Shown here piece by piece: positions 8,449 through 16,206 of a DNA stretch of 64,000 nt. Position 1 is the stretch's first letter; every line of letters begins with the position of its first letter. A program made the position numbers and the translations under genes. The notes beneath the pieces were generated by a model. It made no database searches and had not been told where the DNA came from. It saw nothing but the letters and a program-made list of their open reading frames with translations. The stretch comes from Leadbetterella sp. (lineage in GTDB: Bacteria > Bacteroidota > Bacteroidia > Cytophagales > Spirosomataceae), in assembly GCA_019638185.1 (NCBI GenBank), contig JAHBUH010000002.1, positions 248,001-312,000 of the forward strand, given 5' to 3'.

Positions 8449-8528
8449 CAGACCCGGATAAATCTGTCCAGACCCGGATGGATCTATGCAGACCCGGATG
8501 AATCTATGCAAACCCGGCTGAATCTGTC
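8449..8528 (+). repeat. Four tandem copies of a 20-bp repeat
   Basis: Units 8449-8468, 8469-8488, 8489-8508 and 8509-8528 follow one another with no spacer; consensus CAGACCCGGATGAATCTATG, each differing from it at about 1-3 positions. The period of 20 is not a multiple of three, so it is not a coding repeat, and there are no spacers, so it is not CRISPR. It occupies the gene-free stretch 8338-8660 between the YtxH hairpin and trkH. Apart from the hairpin and this array, nothing else was seen in that stretch. Confidence 0.85.
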
Positions 8529-8660
8529 CTGTAAACAGCCTCCGGCCCATTTTATGAGTAGTATCACCGGATTTAAGAGTAGCCCTTCGGATTTTCCGGT
8601 CCTTATTTCCTGATCATTATAATTCCTGCCGGAAGTATCCGCCGGAGACTTGTCTGTTTC

Positions 8661-10514
8661 ATGGGGAAATTGCATAAATTTGCTTCAAAAAAACAGAAGG
8701 CTCTGAGAAAGTTCAACCTGAAAATTAACTGGATAAGCATTAAGGAGAAGTTTTATGTCCTTAAAGACAGCCTCGAGCGCAAGATCGACAAGGGGGTGTT
8801 TATTGCTTTACTGGTGGGTTTTCTGCTGGTGCTGTACCAGATCAGCTTCCCGAAAGAGGAGATCATCCGTAACTGGATCAATCATGCCCTGAGGCAGGTG
8901 CCACGCCTGCTGATGTTTTTTTATATGCTCCGCTGGTTTATCGGCGTATTTTTCAGCGATACCCGGGGTTTCTTTCACAAGGATCATAACCTTGACTTTG
9001 TACTGATCGTGCTACTGGTGGGTTTTAATTTTTTTAAGCGGCATTCTATCCTGCTGAGCTCCGATTATTTCCTTTACCTGCTGATCACTACCTTTTTTTT
9101 TCTGAGGTTCATGGAGCTTTCGTCCCAGATAAAAACCTCGCTGATGAACCCGGCGGTACTCTTTGCCATCAGTTTCCTGGTATTGATCTTCTGGGGCACG
9201 GCCATGCTGCTGATGCCGCATGCCACTTACGGGAAGTTCAGTTTTGTGGATGCGGCTTTTATGGCTACTTCAGCGGTATGTGTGACGGGTTCGGCCACGG
9301 TAGATGTTTCCACGAAGTTTACCGACCTGGGCACACAGATCCTTTTCGTACTGTTCCAGATCGGCGGGCTGGGCCTGATGACGTTTACTAACTTCTTTGC
9401 CACGCTGTTCCGTGGCGGGATGTCACTCCGGAATCAACTGATGCTCAGTAATATCGTGGAATTGAATGAACCGGGTTCCCTGTTTTCGGTATTAAAGCGG
9501 ATCCTGTTTTATGCGTTTTTTGTGGAAATAGGGGGGGCGGTGATGATCTTCCTGGTGATCGACGGGAATTTTGAGGTGAACTCGGGCAAGAGCTGGTTTT
9601 TTTCGATATTTCATTCGGTGGCGGCCTTTTGCGGGGCGGGCTTTTCCATTATTCATGAGGGCCTGTATAACCCGCATTACCGGTTCAATTATCCTTTCCT
9701 GATGACGATAGCTATGCTGGTTATTTTCGGGGGAATGGGCTTCCCGGTGGTCAATGACCTCTATAACGCCACCAAACATTTCCTGAAAGGCATTCTCCGC
9801 TACGTATTCTTCCGGGAAAGATACGTATACCAGGCCCGTATACTGACCGTACACAGTAAGCTGGTGCTGACGGCCACGGCAGCGCTGCTGGTAGTGGGTA
9901 CCCTGGCTTTTTATTTCCTGGAATATGACCAGACCCTGGCCGAGCATACCAGCCAGGGCGGGAAGCTGGCTTTGTCGTTTTTCGGCTCGGTAGTGCCTCG
10001 GTCTGCCGGCTTTAACGCAGTAAATATGGTGGAGATCACCCAGGGTACTATCCTGATCTACCTGCTGCTGATGTGGATTGGCGGCGCCCCGAACTCCACG
10101 GCCGGAGGGATCAAGGTGACCACGTTTTCCCTGGCTTTTCTGAATGTGGTGTCGCTGGCCAAGGGGCGTGAACGGGTGGAGATTTTTGACCGGGAGATCA
10201 CGCTGAGCTCCATTCAGCGCTCGTATGTGGTTATTTTCCTGTCGTTTATGATCATGGGCGTAGGGGTGTTCCTGGTCAGCATTTTTGACCCGAATGTTCC
10301 CCTGCAGAGGGTGGCCTTTGAGTGTTTTTCGGCCTACGGTACGGTGGGGCTTTCGTTAAATCTTACGCCTCAGCTGTCTGAGCCCAGTAAGTGGGTGATC
10401 ATTGTGCTGATGTACCTGGGCCGGGTGGGGCTTTTTACCATCCTGTTCGGGCTTTTCTCGAAAGACCGGAGTGTGGATTATAAGTATCCGAAGGAGAGTG
10501 TTCAGGTGTTGTAA
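8661..10514 (+). CDS. Trk/Ktr-type potassium uptake channel subunit (TrkH/KtrB family)
   Basis: 617 residues with about ten to twelve membrane segments. Four K+-filter pore loops are recognisable: VCVTGSATVD, FCGAGFSI, RSAGFNAVNM and AYGTVGLSL, the degenerate selectivity filters of the TrkH/KtrB family, plus the GGAPNSTAGGIKVTTF loop that is highly conserved in it. It forms the membrane part of a K+ uptake system gated by the RCK subunit encoded 55 bp downstream. A TAAATTTG at 8675-8682 falls inside the first codons, so the true start may be further in, but there is no convincing later ATG near the N-terminus. The basic N-terminal extension of about 45 residues is common in Bacteroidota members. 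Confidence 0.9.
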   Translation: MGKLHKFASKKQKALRKFNLKINWISIKEKFYVLKDSLERKIDKGVFIALLVGFLLVLYQISFPKEEIIRNWINHALRQVPRLLMFFYMLRWFIGVFFSDTRGFFHKDHNLDFVLIVLLVGFNFFKRHSILLSSDYFLYLLITTFFFLRFMELSSQIKTSLMNPAVLFAISFLVLIFWGTAMLLMPHATYGKFSFVDAAFMATSAVCVTGSATVDVSTKFTDLGTQILFVLFQIGGLGLMTFTNFFATLFRGGMSLRNQLMLSNIVELNEPGSLFSVLKRILFYAFFVEIGGAVMIFLVIDGNFEVNSGKSWFFSIFHSVAAFCGAGFSIIHEGLYNPHYRFNYPFLMTIAMLVIFGGMGFPVVNDLYNATKHFLKGILRYVFFRERYVYQARILTVHSKLVLTATAALLVVGTLAFYFLEYDQTLAEHTSQGGKLALSFFGSVVPRSAGFNAVNMVEITQGTILIYLLLMWIGGAPNSTAGGIKVTTFSLAFLNVVSLAKGRERVEIFDREITLSSIQRSYVVIFLSFMIMGVGVFLVSIFDPNVPLQRVAFECFSAYGTVGLSLNLTPQLSEPSKWVIIVLMYLGRVGLFTILFGLFSKDRSVDYKYPKESVQVL

Positions 10515-10520
10515 CAGGGG

Positions 10521-10550
10521 TTAGCTAATAGCGGTTCACCGCCCGGCTAA
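10521..10550 (+). repeat. Dispersed hairpin repeat, copy 1 (in trkH-trkA gap)
   Basis: TTAGC...GCGGT-TC-ACCGC...GCTAA: an inner 5-bp perfect stem (10531-10542) nested in an outer TTAGC/GCTAA pair (10521-10525 and 10546-10550). The same core recurs twice, plus a partial copy, near 40.3 kb. It lies between two genes that should be co-transcribed. Confidence 0.7.
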
Positions 10551-10569
10551 CAGCTAAAATATTATACAG

Positions 10570-11265
10570 ATGAAATACATAATCGTAGGTTTAGGGAATT
10601 TTGGGTCCACGCTGGCGGCCCGGCTGACGGAAATGGGGCATGAGGTGTTTGGGGTGGACGCACGCTTTGAGATCGTGGAGCAGCTGAAAAACAAGATTTC
10701 GCATGTGGTGGCGCTGGACACGTCCAAGGCCTCGGCGTACGGAAACCTGCCCATCAAAGATACGGATACCGTGGTGGTGGCCATCGGCGAAGACGTGGGG
10801 GCCTCCATTGTCACCACGGCCCTGATGAAGCAGCACGATGCCCGGCAGATCATCAGTCGCTCCATTAACTCGGTACACCTGGCCGTACTGGAGTCCATGG
10901 GTATCGATATCATCTTTAACCCGGAGCAGATTGCGGCCAATATGTTTGCCAAACAGCTGGAAATGAAAGGGGTGGAGGAGTCTTTTGAGCTGGCCGATAA
11001 CTGCAGCATCCTGGAGATCCGCGTACCGGACCGCTACCTGGGCAAGAAGGTGGGCGAAGTGGATTTTGAAAAGATCTTTAACATCCGGTTGCTGGCCATT
11101 AAGTTTTACGAACAGAAGAAAAACTTCCTGGGCATGCGCAGCCAGAAATCAACGGTCAATATGAATATTTCCGACGATCATATTTTTACCAAACGCGATA
11201 TCCTGGTGATGATGGGCGAGCTGAAAAGTTTCGAGAACATGATCGGGAAGGAGATCCGTGATTAA
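10570..11265 (+). CDS. TrkA/KtrA-type K+ uptake regulatory subunit (RCK protein)
   Basis: 231 residues with the Rossmann start KYIIVGLGNFGSTLA (GxGxxG, residues about 6-14), an acidic residue at the end of beta-2 (FGVDARFE), and the RCK_N continuation GEDVGASIVT and RSINSVHLAVLESMGID. An RCK_C (TrkA_C) domain follows from about residue 140 (ILEIRVPDRYLGKKVGEVDF). It binds NAD(H) or ATP/ADP and gates the neighbouring TrkH/KtrB channel from the cytoplasmic side. At 231 residues it has one RCK pair, as in KtrA, not the tandem arrangement of enterobacterial TrkA. Confidence 0.9.
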   Translation: MKYIIVGLGNFGSTLAARLTEMGHEVFGVDARFEIVEQLKNKISHVVALDTSKASAYGNLPIKDTDTVVVAIGEDVGASIVTTALMKQHDARQIISRSINSVHLAVLESMGIDIIFNPEQIAANMFAKQLEMKGVEESFELADNCSILEIRVPDRYLGKKVGEVDFEKIFNIRLLAIKFYEQKKNFLGMRSQKSTVNMNISDDHIFTKRDILVMMGELKSFENMIGKEIRD

Positions 11266-11269
11266 AGCC

Positions 11270-11452
11270 CTATTTTTTTCGGTAGTTCTTCCATAAAAAC
11301 AGCACTACAAACAGCCCCAGGTAAGTGATGACCTTACCGATGCCCGTCATATCCGCTAGGTTTTCCGGCCAGGTCATACCGGTGCGGTAGTTCATGAAGA
11401 AACCCAGTAAGACAGCCAGGGCGATGATGGTGAGGGGGAAACGGATATTCAT
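11270..11452 (-). CDS. Small two-helix membrane protein
   Basis: 60 residues with two hydrophobic segments (about 4-20 and 38-54) and a basic C-terminus (WKNYRKK). The gene is convergent with the RCK gene, 4 bp from its stop, and starts with a plain ATG. I do not recognise the family. Its length, clean topology and complete fit in the gap support a real gene, not a shadow. Confidence 0.55.
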   Translation of the reverse strand: MNIRFPLTIIALAVLLGFFMNYRTGMTWPENLADMTGIGKVITYLGLFVVLFLWKNYRKK

Positions 11453-11587
11453 TGGATTTTATATAGGATCAATCAACTTTTAAAAGAACGAAAATTCACT
11501 TTTGGGGCAAATTTAAGTGTTGGAATTTATATCACATTACCGCACCGTCAAACTTTATTCTACCAGGATTCATTTCTTATCTGAAGA

Positions 11588-11621
11588 GAATTTTTATCTT
11601 ATCCAGAGTGAATTTTTATCT
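11588..11621 (+). repeat. Direct repeat pair upstream of the barrel gene
   Basis: GAATTTTTATCT occurs at 11588-11599 and again at 11610-11621, exactly 22 bp apart (about two helical turns), 75-105 bp before the ATG at 11695. This spacing is that of a tandem operator, though chance in an AT-rich stretch is possible. Confidence 0.4.
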
Positions 11622-11643
11622 CAAAAATTCCCGCTAAATTGCC

Positions 11644-11670
11644 CCGGGATTTAACCGTATTAAATCCCGG
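11644..11670 (+). repeat. Perfect 11-bp inverted repeat before the barrel gene
   Basis: CCGGGATTTAA (11644-11654) and TTAAATCCCGG (11660-11670) are exact complements around a 5-nt loop. The element ends 24 bp before the ATG at 11695. It could be an operator or an mRNA-leader hairpin; no T-run follows at once, so a terminator is unlikely. Confidence 0.6.
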
Positions 11671-11694
11671 ACGCATGACCAAAATTATACCCAC

Positions 11695-12492
11695 ATGAAA
11701 AACACAATTTTACTCTTCACCGGCCTCTGCCTGTTGCCGTATTCTTCCTCAGCGCAGTTTACCGTTTTAGGGGCGGAGGCTTTTGGCCGGGCTAACAGCC
11801 TGGTGGCCGTGCCCGGGTTTTCATCCATGTACCAGAATCCCGGCGGGATAGGGGTGGACACTTCCGGCTTCCTGTCTTTTAATTTCCTGAAGATCCTGCC
11901 GGTGCGGGGCCTTCATACCACGGGCGTGCAGGGCGTTTTCCGGGGCAGGGGATTTAACTACGGTTTTTCGGTGGACAGCTTCGGCGATACCTATTACCGG
12001 GAGAGCCGGGCCGGACTGGCCCTGGCCCGGAAGCAGGACCGGGTGGCGATGGGCGTGAAGATATCGTACATAGGGGTATCCGGGGTGGGCCCGCGGAGCG
12101 CTTTCCTGGGGGAGATAGGGATGGTGGTGACTCCGGTACCGATGGTCAGCCTGGGGCTCTGCATGGTTAATTTTACTTCGGCAAAATTCTATGATGACCA
12201 CCCCTTACCTACGGTTTTGGCCCTGGGGGCCGGCATTTACCCTAATTCCCGGGTGAATCTCAGCGGGCAGCTGGATTACCGGGTAGGAGGTGGTGCAGCG
12301 CTCCGGCTGGGCCTGGATTACCAGGTCAGGAAGCAGCTGGGATTTTCAGCGGGAATAGACCCTGAAATGCGCAGTGTGCATTTCGGAACCCGGGTGCTGG
12401 CCGGCCGGTATGGGTTTCTTTACGGCATAGCCACGCACCCGTACGTGGGGATAGCGCATCACACCACTTTTATCTATAAGCTCCATGACTAG
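11695..12492 (+). CDS. Outer-membrane beta-barrel protein
   Basis: 265 residues with a clear signal peptide (KNTILLFTGLCLLPYSSSA, cut before Q) and then alternating hydrophobic/polar strands rich in Gly and Tyr, ending in a C-terminal aromatic strand (HHTTFIYKLHD). The N-terminal pattern GAEAFGRANSLVAVPGFSSMYQNPGG resembles PorV/PorQ-like and FadL-like Bacteroidota barrels, which begin with a run of GAR(S/A)xGMGG-type residues, but the match is loose. It lies in the outer membrane; cargo or partner unknown. Its stop overlaps the ATG of the next gene (ATGACTAG), so the two are likely coupled. Confidence 0.65.
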   Translation: MKNTILLFTGLCLLPYSSSAQFTVLGAEAFGRANSLVAVPGFSSMYQNPGGIGVDTSGFLSFNFLKILPVRGLHTTGVQGVFRGRGFNYGFSVDSFGDTYYRESRAGLALARKQDRVAMGVKISYIGVSGVGPRSAFLGEIGMVVTPVPMVSLGLCMVNFTSAKFYDDHPLPTVLALGAGIYPNSRVNLSGQLDYRVGGGAALRLGLDYQVRKQLGFSAGIDPEMRSVHFGTRVLAGRYGFLYGIATHPYVGIAHHTTFIYKLHD

Positions 12493-14788
12493 AAAGCTGA
12501 TTTTTTCGGGATGCGGGTTACAGTACCGGGCAGGATGCAGGTTTATGTGTCGGAAGACCCGTTCAGGGCCGTGGGCTACCTTTAGGGACCTGTTATCACA
12601 CGGCCGCTCCACTTGTTTTGCGGGTTCTCCGGGGCAGAGATTGCCCTTCAGGGTTTTGTTACCATACGGCCGCACCACTTATTTTGCAGGCCTTTCCGGG
12701 AAACGGGCACTCTTCCACCTTCTGTTATCCCCCTATTTGCTGATGTTCTTAGGAAGCCGCTCCGTATCCGGGCAGCCCTACCCCCGGCAGGAGATCAATG
12801 TGCAGGAACTGCTCCTGCAGTGGGCGCCGGTGGCTACGGAAGAACGGAATTATGAAGAGATCTACGAAGGCCTGTACAGCCTGTACCAGAACCCGCTGGA
12901 CCTGAACCGGGCGGAGCGGGAGGATCTTTCGGTACTGTTTTTCCTGAATGAGAGGCAGATCAGTGAGCTCCTGGAGCACCGGCAGAAGTTTGGCCGCTAC
13001 TTCAGCCTGTACGAACTGCAGACGCTGGAATCGCTGACGCTGGAGGAGGTACGGCGGTTGATCCCTTTTGTGACGGTTTATGAAGGCCCGGGTGACTTGC
13101 GCCCTGGTCATGTCTTTAAGCGGGCGGCAGATCACTACCTGGTGATCCGCGCCGATATGACCCTGGAGAAGCCGCGCGGCTTTAAGGAAGAAAAATATGC
13201 CGGCTCGCGGCAGCGCTGGTACACCCGTTACCGGCTGAGCCGATCCAAAGACTTCAGCGTGGGTTTTATTTCTGAGAAAGATCCCGGTGAAAAGAATTTC
13301 CTGGATTACACGGCTTTTCATCTGCAGCTCCAGAACAAAGGAAATCTCCGGAACCTGGTGGTGGGTGATTTCCTGCTGCAGATGGGGCAGGGTCTGGTCT
13401 TTTCTGCGGGTTATGCCGCCGGAAAGGGTGGGGAGCCGGTGTATACCACCCGGCGGAGTAACCTTGGTGCGAAACCCTATAACTCCCTGGTTGAAAACGG
13501 GAGCTTCCGCGGGCTGGCCATTACCTATGGGCTGGGCAAGCTGGAGGTGACCGCGATGGCCTCCATGAAGCGACGGGACGCGTCAGTCCGGGACGCGTTA
13601 GTCCGGGACGCGTCAGTCAGTAGTACGTCAGCCCAGAGTACATCAGCCCGCGACGGGCCCGTGAGTGAAGAGGAAGAATTCAGCTCCCTGCTTACGGCCG
13701 GAATGCATCGTACGGAAGCGGAAATAGCGGGCAGTAAGGCGGTGAAGGAGCAAAACTTTGGCGGGAATGTATCGTATAAGCTGGATCATCTCCGGCTGGG
13801 GCTATCGGTGCTGCACACGCGCTTTAACCGCTATTACCACAAAAGAGACCTGCTTTATAACTTCTATGAGTTTGAAGGAAAGGTCAATACCATTGTGGGT
13901 CCAAACCTGTCGGTTTCCCGGCAGAACTTCAGCTTTTTTGCCGAGGCGGCGCGGTCGTCGTCCGGCGGGTACGGCTACCTGGCCGGCTTAGTGGGCTCCC
14001 TGGGAAAGCAGGTGGAGGTTTCCCTGAATCACCGGAATTACCGGCCGGATTTTCATACGTTGTACGGCAGCGCTTTTTCGGAGGGTAGCCGGAGTATTAA
14101 TGAGAAGGGAATCTATGCAGGGCTGAAATATCGTATCCGGAAAGGCTGGGAGGTGGCGGGGTATTACGACAGCTTCCGTTTTCCATGGCTGAAATACCGG
14201 GTAGACGGCCCCTCGTACGGGCAGGATCATCAGCTCCGGATGAACTATAAACCCGTTAAGAAGTTCAGCTCCTACCTGGCGTACCGGGCGGACACGAAGC
14301 TGCAAAACGCTTCCGGCAGTACGGGTGTCACCAGGGAGCTGAGGGAGATCCGCCGGCAGGGGGTGGTGCTCAGCCTCGATTACAGCCCGGGTTTTTCCTG
14401 GAAATTCCAGTCGAAACTGCAGTATAATGCGGTCCGCAGTGGCAGTTTACCCGCTTCCGCCGGCTGGGCATGGGTGCAGGATATTGAGACCCGTTTCCGC
14501 CGGATCCAGTGGAAGATGCGGGTGGCATGCTTTGCCACGGATTCTTACGATTCCCGGGTGTACGCGTATGAAAATGATGTGCTTTATGCGGTTTCTTTTC
14601 CGGCGTATTACGGGCGGGGACTGCGCTGGTACGGGATCCTGAAAGTGCCACTGGGCCGGAAAACCGACGCCTGGCTGCGGCTGGCGCAGACGCGGGTAGC
14701 TGACCGTGACAGCATAGGCAGTGGCAATGACCTGATAACGGGAAATGTAAAGACCGATGCCCGCGTGCAGGTGCGGTACCGGCTGTGA
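12485..14788 (+). CDS. Helix-hairpin-helix plus outer-membrane barrel protein
   Basis: 767 residues from the coupled ATG at 12485; a later start at 12743 (MFLGSRSVSGQ) would remove an N-terminal stretch made of two 22-residue repeats. Next comes a ComEA-like helix-hairpin-helix pair (NPLDLNRAEREDLSVLFFL and GRYFSLYELQTLESLTLEEV, near residues 138-193), then a long beta-rich region with Tyr/Arg alternation ending in VRYRL, as in Bacteroidota proteins that couple HhH to a barrel. A hydrophobic stretch around LLLSPYLLMFLG would serve as export signal only if translation starts close by. Role unknown; the family is often near competence or surface genes. Residues about 364-388 are a five-residue repeat. 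Confidence 0.7.
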   Translation: MTRKLIFSGCGLQYRAGCRFMCRKTRSGPWATFRDLLSHGRSTCFAGSPGQRLPFRVLLPYGRTTYFAGLSGKRALFHLLLSPYLLMFLGSRSVSGQPYPRQEINVQELLLQWAPVATEERNYEEIYEGLYSLYQNPLDLNRAEREDLSVLFFLNERQISELLEHRQKFGRYFSLYELQTLESLTLEEVRRLIPFVTVYEGPGDLRPGHVFKRAADHYLVIRADMTLEKPRGFKEEKYAGSRQRWYTRYRLSRSKDFSVGFISEKDPGEKNFLDYTAFHLQLQNKGNLRNLVVGDFLLQMGQGLVFSAGYAAGKGGEPVYTTRRSNLGAKPYNSLVENGSFRGLAITYGLGKLEVTAMASMKRRDASVRDALVRDASVSSTSAQSTSARDGPVSEEEEFSSLLTAGMHRTEAEIAGSKAVKEQNFGGNVSYKLDHLRLGLSVLHTRFNRYYHKRDLLYNFYEFEGKVNTIVGPNLSVSRQNFSFFAEAARSSSGGYGYLAGLVGSLGKQVEVSLNHRNYRPDFHTLYGSAFSEGSRSINEKGIYAGLKYRIRKGWEVAGYYDSFRFPWLKYRVDGPSYGQDHQLRMNYKPVKKFSSYLAYRADTKLQNASGSTGVTRELREIRRQGVVLSLDYSPGFSWKFQSKLQYNAVRSGSLPASAGWAWVQDIETRFRRIQWKMRVACFATDSYDSRVYAYENDVLYAVSFPAYYGRGLRWYGILKVPLGRKTDAWLRLAQTRVADRDSIGSGNDLITGNVKTDARVQVRYRL
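12591..12722 (+). repeat. Two tandem 66-bp repeats at the 5' end of the HhH/barrel gene
   Basis: Copies 12591-12656 and 12657-12722 share an alignable 66-bp unit (TGTTAxCAxACGGCCGCxCC...), and a third copy begins at 12723 before diverging. The unit is 22 codons, in frame: both give LL-x-x-GR-T-x-FAG-x-x-G-x-R. The third copy runs into the hydrophobic segment that looks like a signal peptide. Confidence 0.7.
13574..13648 (+). repeat. In-frame 15-bp (5-residue) repeats
   Basis: CGGGACGCGTCAGTC occurs at 13574-13588 and 13604-13618, with a one-base variant at 13589-13603. Two diverged units (13619-13633 and 13634-13648) follow. The encoded units are RDASV, RDALV, RDASV, SSTSA, QSTSA. They fall in the barrel part, most simply in a surface-exposed loop. 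Confidence 0.75.
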
Positions 14789-14857
14789 GCGGGGAGTATT
14801 CCGGCCCGGCCGGCGCCTATGGAGTCTGTGAAATTAGGATTTAGCGCTTTTTATGCC

Positions 14858-14865
14858 TAACTTTG
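14858..14865 (+). promoter_or_regulatory. Candidate -7 box for the DEAD-box helicase gene
   Basis: TAACTTTG matches TAnnTTTG. It is 104 bp before the ATG at 14970, implying a leader of about 100 nt, as is common for cold-inducible helicase genes. The -33 is weak. Confidence 0.4.
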
Positions 14866-14969
14866 CGCCATATCCGGCTTCTGCAACTTGGCTTATTCTG
14901 TCCTGTTAGGATTTCCTACCTCAGTTTTCGCTTTTTCAGCTGCCCGTTTTTTATAAAGTAGTAAATAAG

Positions 14970-16094
14970 ATGGATTTTAAAAATTTAGGCATGACCGGTC
15001 CGGTGCTGAAGGCATTGACGGAAGCAGGTTATGCGGCCCCTACCGAAATACAGGCCAAAGCAATTCCCCCGGTACTGGCCGGAGAAGATATTATAGGATG
15101 TGCACAGACGGGCACAGGTAAAACAGGCGCTTTTGCCATTCCCCTGCTGCAGCGCCTGGCAGAAAGAACTTCCGGCCCCAGGTTTATCCGGGCGCTGGTC
15201 CTGACACCCACCCGGGAGCTGGCCATCCAGATCGATGAGAATTTTAAGCTATACGGCAAGTACCTGGGCTTAAAGACCCTGTGTATTTTTGGAGGAGTAT
15301 CCCAGAATGCCCAGACGCAGTCGCTGAAAGGCGGCATAGACATCCTGACCGCCACGCCGGGAAGGTTACTGGACCTGATCCAGCAGAAATATGTGGACAT
15401 CAGCCGGGTGGAGATCTTTGTGCTGGATGAAGCAGACCGCATGCTGGACATGGGCTTTGTGAATGATGTCAAGAAGGTTCATTCCTATCTTAAGAATAAG
15501 AAGCAGACCCTGTTCTTTTCGGCCACACTGCCCGATAGGGCCCTGAAGCTGGCGGCCACCATGGTAAAAAATCCTAAAAGGGTACAGGTCAGCCCGGTAT
15601 CTTCCACTGCTGAGCAGATCACGCAGGGAATATACCTGGTGAATAAGCAGGAAAAATCAAAGCTGCTGGTCAGGATACTGGAAGAAAAAACCGACAGCCG
15701 CTCGCTGGTGTTTACCAAGACCCGCCACGGTGCCGACCGCCTGGCCCGGCAGCTGGGGAAATCGGGGATTGCGGCCGTAGCCATTCACGGCAGTAAATCC
15801 CAAAATGCCCGGGTACGGGCGCTGGAAGAGTTTAAGAGCTCCAAAGTACGGGTGCTTATTGCTACGGATATTGCTGCCCGGGGTATTGATATTGAGGCTT
15901 TGCCTTTTGTGGTAAACTTTGAGCTGCCGGATGTGCCCGAAACCTATGTGCACCGGATAGGCCGTACCGGCCGGGCCGGTATGGCAGGTGAAGCCATTTC
16001 TTTTTACGCTCCCGGAGAAGACGACGATAACCTCTCCGGTATACAAAAACTTATCGGGTTTGAGATCCCGGTGAGGGACCTGAATTTGAATTAA
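14970..16094 (+). CDS. DEAD-box ATP-dependent RNA helicase (RhlE-like)
   Basis: 374 residues with every core motif: Q motif (MDFKNLGMTGPVLKALTEAG), motif I AQTGTGKTGAF, Ia PTRELAIQ, Ib TPGR, II DEADRMLDMGF, III SAT, IV LVFTKTR, V ATDIAARGIDI and VI HRIGRTGRAG. It uses ATP to unwind short RNA duplexes in ribosome assembly or mRNA turnover, mainly in the cold. The chain ends about 20 residues after the helicase core, so it lacks the basic Gly/Arg-rich tail of longer RhlE proteins. RhlE-type is the best fit by length and order. Confidence 0.92.
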   Translation: MDFKNLGMTGPVLKALTEAGYAAPTEIQAKAIPPVLAGEDIIGCAQTGTGKTGAFAIPLLQRLAERTSGPRFIRALVLTPTRELAIQIDENFKLYGKYLGLKTLCIFGGVSQNAQTQSLKGGIDILTATPGRLLDLIQQKYVDISRVEIFVLDEADRMLDMGFVNDVKKVHSYLKNKKQTLFFSATLPDRALKLAATMVKNPKRVQVSPVSSTAEQITQGIYLVNKQEKSKLLVRILEEKTDSRSLVFTKTRHGADRLARQLGKSGIAAVAIHGSKSQNARVRALEEFKSSKVRVLIATDIAARGIDIEALPFVVNFELPDVPETYVHRIGRTGRAGMAGEAISFYAPGEDDDNLSGIQKLIGFEIPVRDLNLN

Positions 16095-16162
16095 AAGACA
16101 GGTATGCGCATAATATTAAATAATTATGAGTGAGATCATACTTTTATTTTAACTCTAATCCA

Positions 16163-16170
16163 TAGATTTG
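16163..16170 (+). promoter_or_regulatory. Candidate -7 box for the acyl-CoA dehydrogenase gene
   Basis: TAGATTTG matches TAnnTTTG and lies 36 bp before the ATG at 16207. A T-rich TTTT 17 bp upstream (16142-16145) could be a weak -33. Confidence 0.4.
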
Positions 16171-16206
16171 CGTAATTATTTATTAAGTGGCGGGTAAACA
16201 ATAACG

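Noticed and set aside
8449-8528. Tandem repeats as a CRISPR array
   Set aside because: There are no spacers between the units and no cas genes in the window.
8404-8613. Short open frame through the 20-bp tandem repeat
   Set aside because: The repeat period is not a multiple of three, so the frame shifts with each unit, and it overlaps a terminator-like hairpin; not a credible gene.
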